A stretch of 64,000 nt of DNA from Acidobacteriaceae bacterium TAA 166 (GTDB taxonomy: Bacteria > Acidobacteriota > Terriglobia > Terriglobales > Acidobacteriaceae): NCBI GenBank assembly GCA_000421065.1, contig ATWD01000001.1, forward strand, positions 3,154,001 to 3,218,000, in the 5' to 3' direction. Under the pieces are notes generated by a model. The model saw only the letters and a list, made by a program, of their open reading frames with translations. It made no database searches and had not been told where the DNA came from. Made by a program: the position numbers and the translations under genes. Of this stretch, positions 44,378 through 54,939 are shown in pieces; position 1 is the stretch's first letter, and each line of letters opens with the position of its first letter.

Positions 44378-44639
44378 TGCCAGTTCCTCTCCTGTCCTCA
44401 ACGTCTCCATCACGCCAGGGGCTCGGTCTACGCGCGACGTCTCTGCCGCACCCACCGATGTCCCAACCGAGCCACACGAGCAGATCGCCCGAAGAAGATC
44501 GCACGAACCGCACCTGAACGCACGAGCCGTACCTGAAATGGATCAGAAGACCATAGAACCCATCCGGCGGGATAAACCGCCCCGTCGGATCTTCAGTAGC
44601 TTCGAAAGACGGCAGGCCCTTTCGCAAGCGACTGCGTAC

Positions 44640-45704
44640 CTACGGCTTTCCCTTATCCTGCTCCTTCTCCATCCCCAACGCCTCTCCGGTCTTATGGACC
44701 GACGTGCCCAGTGCATCCCCAACCGCGCGGAAGCTCTTCCCCAACGCCTTTCTGGTCTTTGTGCCCGCCAGGCTCAAGGCGCTGTTCGTGTTACGATTGC
44801 CCGTCGAGAGGCCGTAGCCCGCCTCATTGCCCCCCACGATCGCCCCATCCACCGCGCGATTTCCGCCCAGGATAGCAGCCTGCGCCGGACGCTTGGCCGG
44901 CTCGGCCCACGCAATCTCCGTGTCGGGAAGTGCCTCGACACGGCCCACCAGCAGCGGGCGAAAGTCCGAGCGCGTCATCTTCTCGAGCAGAGGCCATCTC
45001 CCGGAACCAACCCACAGCGAGCCGTTCTCCAGCGCCCCGGCCTCGCCTAAATTAATAAGACGGGCCGGATGCAGAGCTTCCATGGACTCGCACCGGTCCC
45101 CTCCGCACCCATGCTGGCAAAGCTCCTGGTTAAGATACGAGGCGTGTTTTCCCGCCGAGATCCATACCTTCGCGCCGCGATCCTCGGCATCGATCGTCGA
45201 GGCCCGCGTCACCTGGCTGGCATCGCAGATCGTGTCCTCATGTGCCGCCGCATACCAGTAGACCGCCTTCCACTTCTTGGCCTCTTCGCCCTCGCCCCGC
45301 AGCAGAACCGCCACATGCTCCGCATCTAGGGCGTGCCCCATCCGTCCGCAGTCCGTGCGCCACAGGTGATAGTAGTGCAGCTCGATCTGCCCGACCGGGC
45401 TGCTGCCGGAGACCGCGTGGGCCTTGCCAGAAAACGCCTGGCCCTTGCCGGGGAACGCCTGGCCATAGATTGTTCCATCGTCGTCGACCACCGTCGGAAC
45501 AGCGACTCCCGGCTTGAATCGCGCTGGCTTCGTGGAGCAATCCTCGCGGCTTACATAAAAACGCGGCTCAAAACGCTCCAACAGAGCTGCTTCGAACCCA
45601 TCGCTCAATCCATCCCGATCGCTGTCGCCTGGCAGGGAACCGCCTGCGGTCTGTGCCCGGGCAAGCGTTGCCATCACTGCGAAGAAAAGCACGAGAGACC
45701 GCAT
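44640..45704 (-). CDS. Secreted Vps62-like protein with calcium-binding motif
   Basis: A 354-residue protein with signal peptide (MRSLVLFFAVMATLARAQ). Right after it is SLPGDSDRDGLSDGFEAAL, a D-x-D-x-D-G-x-x-D loop like thrombospondin-3 or dockerin calcium sites. The middle resembles Vps62-type domains: IELHYYHLWRTDC, HALDAEHVAVLLRG, WKAVYWYAAAHEDTICDASQ and VWISAGKHASYLN. A short repeated stretch GQAFPGKGQAFSGKAHAVSG lies at ~80-99. The last 80 residues are a Gly/Asn/Ala-rich segment with a basic tail. Eight or so cysteines suggest disulfides. Function unknown. Confidence 0.65.
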   Translation of the reverse strand: MRSLVLFFAVMATLARAQTAGGSLPGDSDRDGLSDGFEAALLERFEPRFYVSREDCSTKPARFKPGVAVPTVVDDDGTIYGQAFPGKGQAFSGKAHAVSGSSPVGQIELHYYHLWRTDCGRMGHALDAEHVAVLLRGEGEEAKKWKAVYWYAAAHEDTICDASQVTRASTIDAEDRGAKVWISAGKHASYLNQELCQHGCGGDRCESMEALHPARLINLGEAGALENGSLWVGSGRWPLLEKMTRSDFRPLLVGRVEALPDTEIAWAEPAKRPAQAAILGGNRAVDGAIVGGNEAGYGLSTGNRNTNSALSLAGTKTRKALGKSFRAVGDALGTSVHKTGEALGMEKEQDKGKP

Positions 45705-46021
45705 TCCCGATTATCCCGCATTCAAAGAGACAGTCCCGTTGCGAACCACAATCCCTTGCCTTTATCCCGAGAAGAGCCCGCAAGCGTCCCCCCCTTCCAC
45801 CGTCTTACAGGGCCCCGATAAAAGTCCCGAGAAGAGCCCCCGATAAATCGCGCCAGCTCATCACATTGCATCCCCGAGGGTCTCGGTCGTGCACCCGCTC
45901 CGTTGACCGGGATGACCCCAACCCGTCTCATCCCCCACGCAGAGGAAATCTCCCGGGCCATTCAACCGATTTGACGTTTTCTGCATCCACCTTGTCGGGT
46001 CCCTTTGGGACGGGCCTCTCT
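45705..46021. other. Divergent intergenic region with a short direct repeat
   Basis: No gene is supported in this 317-base gap. The 14-base string CCCGAGAAGAGCCC occurs at 45765-45778 and 45825-45838, exactly 60 bases apart, and CCCCGATAAA occurs twice around the second copy. The region must hold promoters for the divergent Vps62-like and DUF4136 genes; none could be pinpointed. Confidence 0.4.
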
Positions 46022-46645
46022 ATGGTTACGCGCGCGTCTTTTCTTCTGACCGCCCTCCTCCTCCCAGGCAGCGGCAGTCTTCTCGCCCAGAAGGTCGCTA
46101 CCGACTACGACCATACCGCCACCTTCTCCAGCTATCGCACATATGCCTGGGCCGACGGAACCTCCGCTCAGGACACTGTCCTCGACCAGAGCATCCGCGC
46201 CGCGATAGACCGCCAGCTCTCCTCCCACGGCTACCGCCGCCTCCAGGATCCGGAGAGCGCCGACGTCCTCGTCTGTTACGACCTCGCCCTCGGCCAGGCC
46301 TCTCAGCTCAATCCCGCCGGCATGGGCAGCTGGATCTGGGGCTGGGGAAACGGAGGCCGCCTCGTCTCTGCCGCCGTCCAGGCCCAGGCCCTTCCCGCCG
46401 GAACCCTCGCCATCCGCATCGGCGACAACCGTACCCACCGCATCGTCTGGCGAGGAGCCGCCGCGGGCCTGCTCCAAAGCTCCAGCCCGCCCACCCCGGC
46501 AGGAAGTCCCTTCCCGGCCAACTCCCTCCGCGATCCCGGCTCATCCCCTCCGCCTCTCCCGCCGCAACGACACTCCGAGAGAGACTCGCCGCAGATCGAA
46601 CACTCCATCGCCCGGATGTTTGCCCACTATCCTCCCCGATCCTGA
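46022..46645 (+). CDS. Secreted DUF4136-type protein
   Basis: A 207-residue protein; ATG at 46022 gives a signal peptide (ASFLLTALLLPGSGSLLAQ). The mature start KVATDYDHTATFSSYRTYAW is the DUF4136 signature, followed by SIRAAIDRQLSSHGYRRLQD, ADVLVCYDLAL, and GTLAIRIGDNRTHRIVWRGA, typical of the later strands. A Pro/Ser-rich loop interrupts the end of the domain before IEHSIARMFAHYPP. DUF4136 proteins are usually lipoproteins; here no lipobox Cys is seen. Function unknown. No strong ribosome site is visible. Confidence 0.78.
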   Translation: MVTRASFLLTALLLPGSGSLLAQKVATDYDHTATFSSYRTYAWADGTSAQDTVLDQSIRAAIDRQLSSHGYRRLQDPESADVLVCYDLALGQASQLNPAGMGSWIWGWGNGGRLVSAAVQAQALPAGTLAIRIGDNRTHRIVWRGAAAGLLQSSSPPTPAGSPFPANSLRDPGSSPPPLPPQRHSERDSPQIEHSIARMFAHYPPRS

Positions 46646-46911
46646 TCCAGTCCTGACCTGGTCCTGAATCTCACATTCCTCGTGGTCGCGAGCCTCCGTG
46701 TTATCCCAAAGATTTGCCCTTCCTCTGCGGGGAGTGAGTAAAATATTTCCCAGCCCTGTCTTCCCGCAAGCCATCTTCTCCCCCGTTCTCCGTGAAATCC
46801 GCTCGTTTGCCGGGCTAAATCACGAACGCTGGCCTCCTCCGGCGTTTGGCATGCAATGTGCAATATCCCCTCTCGTAAGCGCAAATTTATGCAGCTTTAC
46901 TGGGGAAATCA

Positions 46912-47538
46912 ATGTTTCGCTTGTCTGCCGTACTCGCCTTCGCCACTCTGGTTCTGGGATCTTCCGCCGTCCTCGCCGACTCCATCCCCTACGCCAACCC
47001 TGGATCTGTCGCCCCCACCACCCTCCTCACCGCCGCTGCCACCGGCAACGTCACCGGCTACTTCGCCTCCTCCGACGCCGGCGATACTGACTACATCCGC
47101 ATGATCGACGTCACCACCGGGTACACCAGCCAGTTCTTCTTCGACAACCAGACCACCTCTCTTGGAGCCGAGGCCAACTTCGGCCACGTCCATGCCGGCG
47201 ATACGCTGGAATTCCAGCTCTTCAACCAGTCCCTCGGCGGGCTCTTCAGCACCAATCCCGAGAACAGCGCCGACGGCGTCAACCACGCCTATGTCACCAG
47301 CTTCTCCGGTGGCCGGCTCGACGACGTCCGCTACCCGGCCGGAACCTACGTCGGCATGGAAGACCTTCCCCTCGGAGGCTCCGATCTCGACTACAACGAC
47401 GACGCCTTCCTCTTCACCAACGTCGCCTCCAGGTCCGCCCCGCCCGCCGAAGCCACGCCCGAACCCGGAAGCCTCATCCTGCTCGGAACCGGCATCCTCG
47501 GAGCCGCCGGAGGCCGCCGCCGCCTGATGGCCCGCTAA
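46912..47538 (+). CDS. PEP-CTERM sorting-domain protein
   Basis: A 208-residue exported protein with GGGG-type ribosome site, a signal peptide (MFRLSAVLAFATLVLGSSAVLA) and a C-terminal sorting signal: PEPGSLILLGTGILGAAGG, followed by RRRL. PEP-CTERM proteins are processed by exosortase and usually linked to exopolysaccharide. The body contains FFFDNQTTSLGAEANFGH and GGSDLDYNDDAFLFTNV, a DUF4114-like, possibly calcium-binding strand pair. No exosortase is in this window. A hairpin terminator lies about 105 bases after the stop. Confidence 0.88.
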   Translation: MFRLSAVLAFATLVLGSSAVLADSIPYANPGSVAPTTLLTAAATGNVTGYFASSDAGDTDYIRMIDVTTGYTSQFFFDNQTTSLGAEANFGHVHAGDTLEFQLFNQSLGGLFSTNPENSADGVNHAYVTSFSGGRLDDVRYPAGTYVGMEDLPLGGSDLDYNDDAFLFTNVASRSAPPAEATPEPGSLILLGTGILGAAGGRRRLMAR

Positions 47539-47645
47539 AAGTTTTTTCACTGCACCACTTGTTCCCATACCGGCTGGACCTCTGGCACCGTTCACTAGGG
47601 GCCCGGCCTCCCTTGTCTCTCAGGTCTTAACGTCCAAAAAAAGAA

Positions 47646-47684
47646 GCGGCTTCCGTCATGAGTGACTGAAGCCGCCAGCTTTTT
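47646..47684 (+). terminator. Probable terminator after the PEP-CTERM gene
   Basis: GCGGCTTC (47646-47653) and GAAGCCGC (47668-47675) form an 8-bp stem with a 14-base loop; CAGC and five Ts follow. Confidence 0.65.
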
Positions 47685-47708
47685 AATTCGTAGGGCATAT
47701 CGATAAAT

Positions 47709-47946
47709 AAAAGGGCCTGCCGGCCGGGCGCACTGCGCTCGGCACCCCACAAACGAAGACCTGTTTGTGGGGACCCCGGTACGGGTGGTCACTTCGTGAC
47801 GCGTAGATCCCTTCGGGTCGAGGCTCCCGTTGGTCGCTTGCATAAATGTTTACGCCGACCGGAGGGAGGCCCACGCCGAAGGCGGCATACGCCCCACGAT
47901 GTGGGCGCCGCCCGCGTAGGGCGCCCGCGCGGCAGCGCCTGTCTTT
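47709..47946. repeat. Palindromic repeat family, long copy with left accessory module
   Basis: Left end AAAAGGGCCTGCCGGCCGGG, right end GGGCGCCCGCGCGGCAGCGCCTGTCTTT, so the two ends are of different type. Accessory hairpin CCCCACAAAC (47745-47754)/GTTTGTGGGG (47763-47772) on the left arm, GTCACTTCGTGACGCG next; on the right arm CCCCACGATGTGGGC replaces the usual GTCACGAAGTGAC. Lies between the convergent PEP-CTERM gene and gyrB. Confidence 0.9.
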
Positions 47947-47958
47947 CACCCTCGCTCT

Positions 47959-50670
<2,712 letters not shown>

Positions 50671-50800
50671 TCACTTTATGCAGGTTTCTACCGGATTTTT
50701 TCGTAACTTAAATATACCACGCTCAGGGCTTGAAAATCCTCTGATCGGACCGAGGTATCCACGACGATTCTATTCTGATAAGTAATTGAAAATAAAATGA

Positions 50801-51220
50801 TTAAACGCTAACCGCAACCGCAATTACAAGCCCAACCAGAACCGCCGCGCCGATCGCGATTCCTAACCTTTTCCGCATAGGGTCAATGTGCTTTCCCTTG
50901 ACCGAGTTATAGCCTCCATACCCATCTTTGATCTTCTTCACCTCTTCATACCGCACCGTCGCATTCGCCTTCTGGTCCACGTCGAAAAAGGTAAATCCGT
51001 CTCCATCTTTGGAGACAAAATTCCCAAACCGCTCCTCTCCCTGAAGAGGGATCATGCTCAGATGAGCTTCAGGTGCCAGATGCTCCACCTTCGCCTTCAC
51101 TTTGCGCGCATGTGCCGAGAGAAGTGAGGGTTGCTGCGCTCGAGCAGCTCCACCAGCCAGCCCGGCCAAGACACAAAGCAGAATCAGAGAATTGCGCAAA
51201 CCGACCATATGCGCCAGCAT
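50801..51220 (-). CDS. Hypothetical small exported protein with C-terminal membrane helix
   Basis: A 139-residue protein with AGGGGGAT just before the ATG. It has a signal peptide (LILLCVLAGLAGGAARAQ), a short central domain (HLSMIPLQGEERFGNFVSKD, FTFFDVDQKANATVRYEEVK) and a C-terminal membrane segment (GIAIGAAVLVGLVIAVAVSV). The central piece resembles small LSM/PRC-like beta domains that read a Gly/Asp-rich turn, but I cannot name a family. It is probably anchored in the inner membrane with the middle domain in the periplasm. It lies upstream of gyrB on the same strand, 202 bases away. Confidence 0.65.
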   Translation of the reverse strand: MLAHMVGLRNSLILLCVLAGLAGGAARAQQPSLLSAHARKVKAKVEHLAPEAHLSMIPLQGEERFGNFVSKDGDGFTFFDVDQKANATVRYEEVKKIKDGYGGYNSVKGKHIDPMRKRLGIAIGAAVLVGLVIAVAVSV

Positions 51221-51651
51221 AGTATCCCCCTGGCAGCCATGAACAGCTTGTCAACCCAGATCTTTCGCAAACGAAACAAAGCAAAGGCTATCCGCCTGCC
51301 GATTCCTCATTGCATGAAAGCTATACTGGAAGTGACGATTTTCAAAGACATGCGCCTGCTTCGAAATCGCGTGTCCCACATCTCGATTCTGAGATGTGGG
51401 CTTTCTAGTCTAGACGCACCAGCGGCCAACAAGCCTAACAACCACAATGGTTTACGAAAAACCACACGAGAAGACTCAACGTTTGGAATACTTTGCAAAC
51501 CCAGGTCCGGACCTAAGTCGAATATCTGGAAGACTTTGCACGAAATAGTCGGGGCGAGTCTCCACCCTGCGCAAGATAAAACCTCTCAAAATCCCCGAAA
51601 TCTCCTGTACAATTGAAAGGTTGTCGATAGCAGTAAACCTAGGAATCACCT
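51221..51651. other. Intergenic region upstream of rpmI
   Basis: This 431-base AT-richer gap contains an isolated hairpin (51375-51406) and a possible rpmI promoter with TACAAT at 51608-51613. Open frames here have no recognisable product and no matching ribosome site. infC, which usually precedes rpmI, is absent. Confidence 0.45.
51375..51406. terminator. Isolated perfect hairpin upstream of rpmI
   Basis: CCCACATCTC (51375-51384), loop GATTCT, GAGATGTGGG (51391-51400), then CTTTCT. A 10-bp perfect stem. No gene on the + strand ends just before it, so it may be a terminator for readthrough or a separate small repeat. Confidence 0.55.
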
Positions 51652-51849
51652 ATGCCCAAGTTGAAGACACACTCCGGCGCGGCCAAGCGCTTCAAGATAA
51701 CTGGCACCGGCAAGTTCAAGCGCGGCCAGTCGAAGATGCGCCACATCCTCACCTCGAAGAAGACCAAGACCAAGCGCAAGCTTGCCAGCATCGTCCTGGT
51801 CTCCGTCGCGGATACGCCGAAGGTCGCAAGGATGCTCCCTTACGCCTGA
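51652..51849 (+). CDS. rpmI: 50S ribosomal protein L35
   Basis: A 65-residue basic protein beginning [20 protein letters not shown] and continuing [18 protein letters not shown], a full-length match to bacterial L35. Upstream CTAGGAATCACCT is the ribosome site. rplT follows after 189 bases. In most bacteria infC comes first in this operon; it is not here, so the operon has been split in this lineage. TACAAT at 51608-51613 is a low-confidence -10. Confidence 0.95.
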   Translation: MPKLKTHSGAAKRFKITGTGKFKRGQSKMRHILTSKKTKTKRKLASIVLVSVADTPKVARMLPYA

Positions 51850-52038
51850 TCGGCGTGAAGGAGTTGACAGTTTTTCAGATCGAGCCGCTGGAGACAGCAA
51901 AGGGCCGCAAAGCGTAGAGGCCCCTGGAACTCATAAAGCCTAAGCGAAGTGAGCTCCACCGAGATCTGGAGTCGTAAGCGAGTGAAGAGGCTACCTTGCC
52001 TCCAGCCGCTAAACGAAACACGCAAAAGGAGATGTACC

Positions 52039-52422
52039 ATGCCCCGTGTAAAGCGGAGTACGAAACGCAGCGACCGCCGCAAGAAGATCCTCAAACGCGC
52101 CAGCGGTTACTTCCTCACCAAATCCAAGCTCTATCAGGCAGCCCAGGAAGCCGTCGAGCGCTCCCTGATGTTCGCCTACACCGGCCGCAAGCAGAAGAAG
52201 CGCCAGTTCCGCTCCCTCTGGATCGTCCGCATCGGCGCCGCCGCCAAGTTGAACGGCATGAGCTACTCGACCTTCATCGACGGTCTCAAGAAGGCCGGCA
52301 ACGGTCTGGACCGCAAGATCCTGGCCGACATCGCCGCCAACGACGCCGCCGGCTTCACCGCCCTGGCCGAGCAGGCCAAGGCCGCTCTCGCAGCCGCGAA
52401 GTCCGAGAAGGCCGCAGCCTAA
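52039..52422 (+). CDS. rplT: 50S ribosomal protein L20
   Basis: A 127-residue protein starting at 52039 after a strong site [32 protein letters not shown] and [20 protein letters not shown] are L20 signatures. L20 binds 23S rRNA early in assembly and in other bacteria represses its own operon. The 189-base gap after rpmI is longer than usual and could fold, but I see no proven regulatory element. A hairpin terminator follows the stop. Confidence 0.96.
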   Translation: MPRVKRSTKRSDRRKKILKRASGYFLTKSKLYQAAQEAVERSLMFAYTGRKQKKRQFRSLWIVRIGAAAKLNGMSYSTFIDGLKKAGNGLDRKILADIAANDAAGFTALAEQAKAALAAAKSEKAAA

Positions 52423-52441
52423 GCTGTCTACGAAATCCGAT

Positions 52442-52477
52442 CTCGGCGCGGGCTGAAAAGCCCACGCCGAGTCGTTT
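52442..52477 (+). terminator. Rho-independent terminator of rpmI-rplT
   Basis: CTCGGCG-CGGGCT, GAAA tetraloop, AGCCC-ACGCCGAG with a small asymmetry, then TCGTTTT. It starts about 20 bases after the rplT stop. Confidence 0.85.
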
Positions 52478-52497
52478 TAACTCACTTAGAGAATAGG

Positions 52498-52521
52498 AAG
52501 ACTGCCGGCCGGCAGGCTATC
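52498..52521. repeat. Palindromic repeat family, minimal remnant
   Basis: AAGACTGCCGGCCGGCAGGCTATC: only the innermost part of a terminal repeat joined back to back. Lies between the rplT terminator and the next gene. Confidence 0.6.
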
Positions 52522-52594
52522 GGAAAGCCAGCAAGTTACCATCGATTCCGTAAATTTACGCGACAGCGCGAGACAATCGTCTATTCTTAAAGTC

Positions 52595-54001
52595 ATGTCT
52601 ACCGCTCCGTCACCAGCGCTCGAGAAGAAGCTCCGTGTTGAAGAGAGTCAGGGTCAACCTGGGAGCGGCACGTCCAAATCCAAGGCCTCATTCGAATCCT
52701 GGGGCCGATACCCGAACTACTCCGCCAACGTCATTCCCCTGCACTGGCAGAGCGACTTTCCCGCCGTCACCGAAGGTCTTCACAACGGCATCCTCCCGGT
52801 CGGCATGGGACGAAGCTACGGCGATGTCTGCCTGCTGAAGGACGGCAACCTGCTGGTGACCACCGGCATGAACCGCCTGATCTCCTTCGATCCCGAGACC
52901 GGAGTCCTGACCGCCGAGAGCGGAATCACGCTGGCCCAGATCCTCGACTTCGCCGTCCCGCGCGGCTTCTTCCTCCCCGTCAGCCCCGGAACCAAGTACG
53001 TCACGCTGGGCGGAGCGATCGCCAACGACATTCACGGCAAGAACCACGAGATGGCCGCCTCGTTCGGCAACCACGTCCCCAGCTTCGAGCTGGTCCGGTC
53101 CGATGGCTCGCGTTACATCTGCTCGCCCACCCAGAACCCGGACTGGTTCGCCGCGACCGTCGGCGGCATGGGCCTGACCGGCCTCATCACCTGGGCGCAG
53201 CTTCGCCTGAAGCCGATCGTCTCCCGCATGATCGACTACGAGGGAATCCAGTTTCACGGCATCGACGAGTTCCTCGAGCTCAAGAAGCAGTATCAGCACA
53301 TCGAGTACACGGTGAGCTGGCTCGACTGCGTCTCGACCGGCAAGAACTTCGCTCGCGGCATCTTCATGATCGGCGATCACTCGAAGGTTCCGGACGATCT
53401 GAAGCCTTCGCCCGAACCGAAGCTGGTCTTCCCCTTCGAGGCCCCTGGATTCGCCCTGAACTCGATGAGCGTCAGCGCGTTCAACACGCTCTTCTTCCAC
53501 AAGCAGATGAAGCCGCATGTGAAGACCCTGCAGGATTACGAGCCGTTCTTCTATCCTCTGGACAAGGTGCTTCACTGGAACCGCATGTACGGCAAGCGCG
53601 GCCTGCTGCAGTTCCAGTACGCCCTGCCGTGGGAGACCGCGAAGGAGGGCACTATCGCCATCCTGCGCGAGATCGCGAAGTCCGGCCTGGCCAGCTTCCT
53701 GGCCGTGCTCAAGGCCTTCGGTGACATCCCCTCGCTGGGCATGATGAGCTTCCCGATGCCCGGCATCATGTTCGCGCTGGACTTCCCTATCAAGCCCGGC
53801 ATCAGCTTCCCGCTGATGGAGCGGCTGGGCGATATGACCCGCGACTACGGCGGCCGTTTGTACTCGGCCAAGGACGCGGCGATGACGCCGGAGCAGTTCA
53901 AGGTCTTTTACCCCAACTGGCAGGACTTCGCCCGCTATCGCGACCCGATGATCAGCTCCAGCTACTGGGAGCGGGTGACGGGCGACCAGCCGAGTCTCTA
54001 A
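52595..54001 (+). CDS. DprE1-like FAD-dependent oxidase
   Basis: A 468-residue flavoprotein. An FAD-binding type 4 domain covers residues ~50-210 (ILPVGMGRSYGDVCLL, GFFLPVSPGTKYVTLGGAIA, NDIHGKNHEMAASFGNHV). The C-terminal part has a D-arabinono-1,4-lactone-oxidase-like layout with FQYALPWETAKEG and LYSAKDAAMTPEQFKVFYP. Similarity in order and motifs is to decaprenylphosphoryl-ribose 2'-oxidase DprE1, which oxidises a lipid-linked ribose before DprE2 reduces it to the arabinose form. The following SDR gene fits the DprE2 role. The substrate in this organism, outside the mycobacteria, is not known. Confidence 0.78.
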   Translation: MSTAPSPALEKKLRVEESQGQPGSGTSKSKASFESWGRYPNYSANVIPLHWQSDFPAVTEGLHNGILPVGMGRSYGDVCLLKDGNLLVTTGMNRLISFDPETGVLTAESGITLAQILDFAVPRGFFLPVSPGTKYVTLGGAIANDIHGKNHEMAASFGNHVPSFELVRSDGSRYICSPTQNPDWFAATVGGMGLTGLITWAQLRLKPIVSRMIDYEGIQFHGIDEFLELKKQYQHIEYTVSWLDCVSTGKNFARGIFMIGDHSKVPDDLKPSPEPKLVFPFEAPGFALNSMSVSAFNTLFFHKQMKPHVKTLQDYEPFFYPLDKVLHWNRMYGKRGLLQFQYALPWETAKEGTIAILREIAKSGLASFLAVLKAFGDIPSLGMMSFPMPGIMFALDFPIKPGISFPLMERLGDMTRDYGGRLYSAKDAAMTPEQFKVFYPNWQDFARYRDPMISSSYWERVTGDQPSL

Positions 54002-54126
54002 TCGATTCGTCGAGCCGATGGCAGCCAGCATCCTGTCTGCCCATCGCGCGTCTGGCGGGTTGAAGTTCGCAGGGCCTCGATCTCGAAACCTCACACCAGA
54101 GTAAAAAGGCAGACATCTCAAACTCT

Positions 54127-54894
54127 ATGGCAACGACTCAGAACCGCACCGTATCGCAGCGCAAGATCCTCGTCCTTGGAGCCACCTCGGGTATCGCCGA
54201 GGCCACCTGCCGCATCTGGGCCTCGCAGGGGGCGAGTCTGTTTCTGGTCGCCCGCAACGCGGAAAAACTTAACGCCGTGGCGCAGGACCTTCGCGCCCGT
54301 GGAGCGAGCTTCGTCGAGGCGGCTGTGGCCGATCTTGACGACACCGACCGTCACCCGGCCCTGCTGGCCCATGCGGTGAACGCGATGGGCGGGCTCGACG
54401 TCGCTTATCTCGCGCACGGCGTTCTGGGAGACCAGACGCGCGCGGAGCAGGACTTCAACTCCACCGCACGCATCCTGCACACCAATATGATCGCGCCGGT
54501 CTCGTTGATTACGTGGCTGGCGAACTTCTTCGTCGAGCGCCACACCGGCACGATCGCCGTGCTCTCGTCGGTGGCGGGCGATCGCGGGCGCAAGTCGAAC
54601 TACGTGTATGGATCGTCGAAGGCGGGTCTGTCGGCGTTTCTCGATGGCCTGCGCAACCGCGTGGACCGCGAGGGCGTGAACATCCTGACCATCAAGCCGG
54701 GGCCGACGAAGACGGCGATGACGGCCAGCATGAAGGGTTCGGAGAAGTTCGCCGACGTGAACGCGGTGGCGAAGGCGATTGTTACGGCGATCGATAAACG
54801 CATGGATACGCTCTATGTTCCGTTCCAGTGGCAGCCGATTATGTTCGTGATCCGGCACATTCCGGAGCGGGTCTTCAAGAAGCTGAATCTGTAA
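54127..54894 (+). CDS. DprE2-like short-chain dehydrogenase
   Basis: A 255-residue SDR with cofactor motif VLGATSGIAEATCR near residue 17-30, a structural DLDD, catalytic Ser in AVLSSVAGD and the YGSSKAG Tyr/Lys pair at ~160-166. AHGVLGDQT is a segment typical of DprE2-type proteins. It would reduce the keto intermediate made by the preceding FAD oxidase, as in the two-step epimerisation of decaprenylphosphoryl ribose. Its TAA abuts a short palindromic repeat, on the far side of which the convergent transglutaminase-like gene also ends. Confidence 0.8.
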   Translation: MATTQNRTVSQRKILVLGATSGIAEATCRIWASQGASLFLVARNAEKLNAVAQDLRARGASFVEAAVADLDDTDRHPALLAHAVNAMGGLDVAYLAHGVLGDQTRAEQDFNSTARILHTNMIAPVSLITWLANFFVERHTGTIAVLSSVAGDRGRKSNYVYGSSKAGLSAFLDGLRNRVDREGVNILTIKPGPTKTAMTASMKGSEKFADVNAVAKAIVTAIDKRMDTLYVPFQWQPIMFVIRHIPERVFKKLNL

Positions 54895-54939
54895 AGACCA
54901 GCGCCCCACGCGCAGTGGGCCAGCGCGGCAGCGCCCGCC
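54895..54939. repeat. Palindromic repeat family, short copy filling a convergent gap exactly
   Basis: AGACCAGCGCCCCACGCGCA then GTGGGCCAGCGCGGCAGCGCCCGCC. The base before it is the last of the SDR gene's TAA; the base after it is the last of the transglutaminase gene's TAA on the other strand. The element is the whole gap. Confidence 0.8.

Noticed and set aside
44187..44627. Minus-strand open frame of 146 codons overlapping the amidase 5' end in another frame
   Set aside because: The first ~60 residues look protein-like, but the remainder overlaps the conserved amidase start in a Gly/Arg-rich frame, and no family was recognised.
18454..47946. Interpretation of the repeats as CRISPR arrays
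   Set aside because: Copies are long, palindromic, kilobases apart and separated by genes; there are no regular spacers and no cas genes.
51131..51616. Plus-strand open frame of 161 codons upstream of rpmI
   Set aside because: It overlaps the exported small protein on the other strand, runs through a perfect hairpin, and has no recognisable domain or ribosome site.
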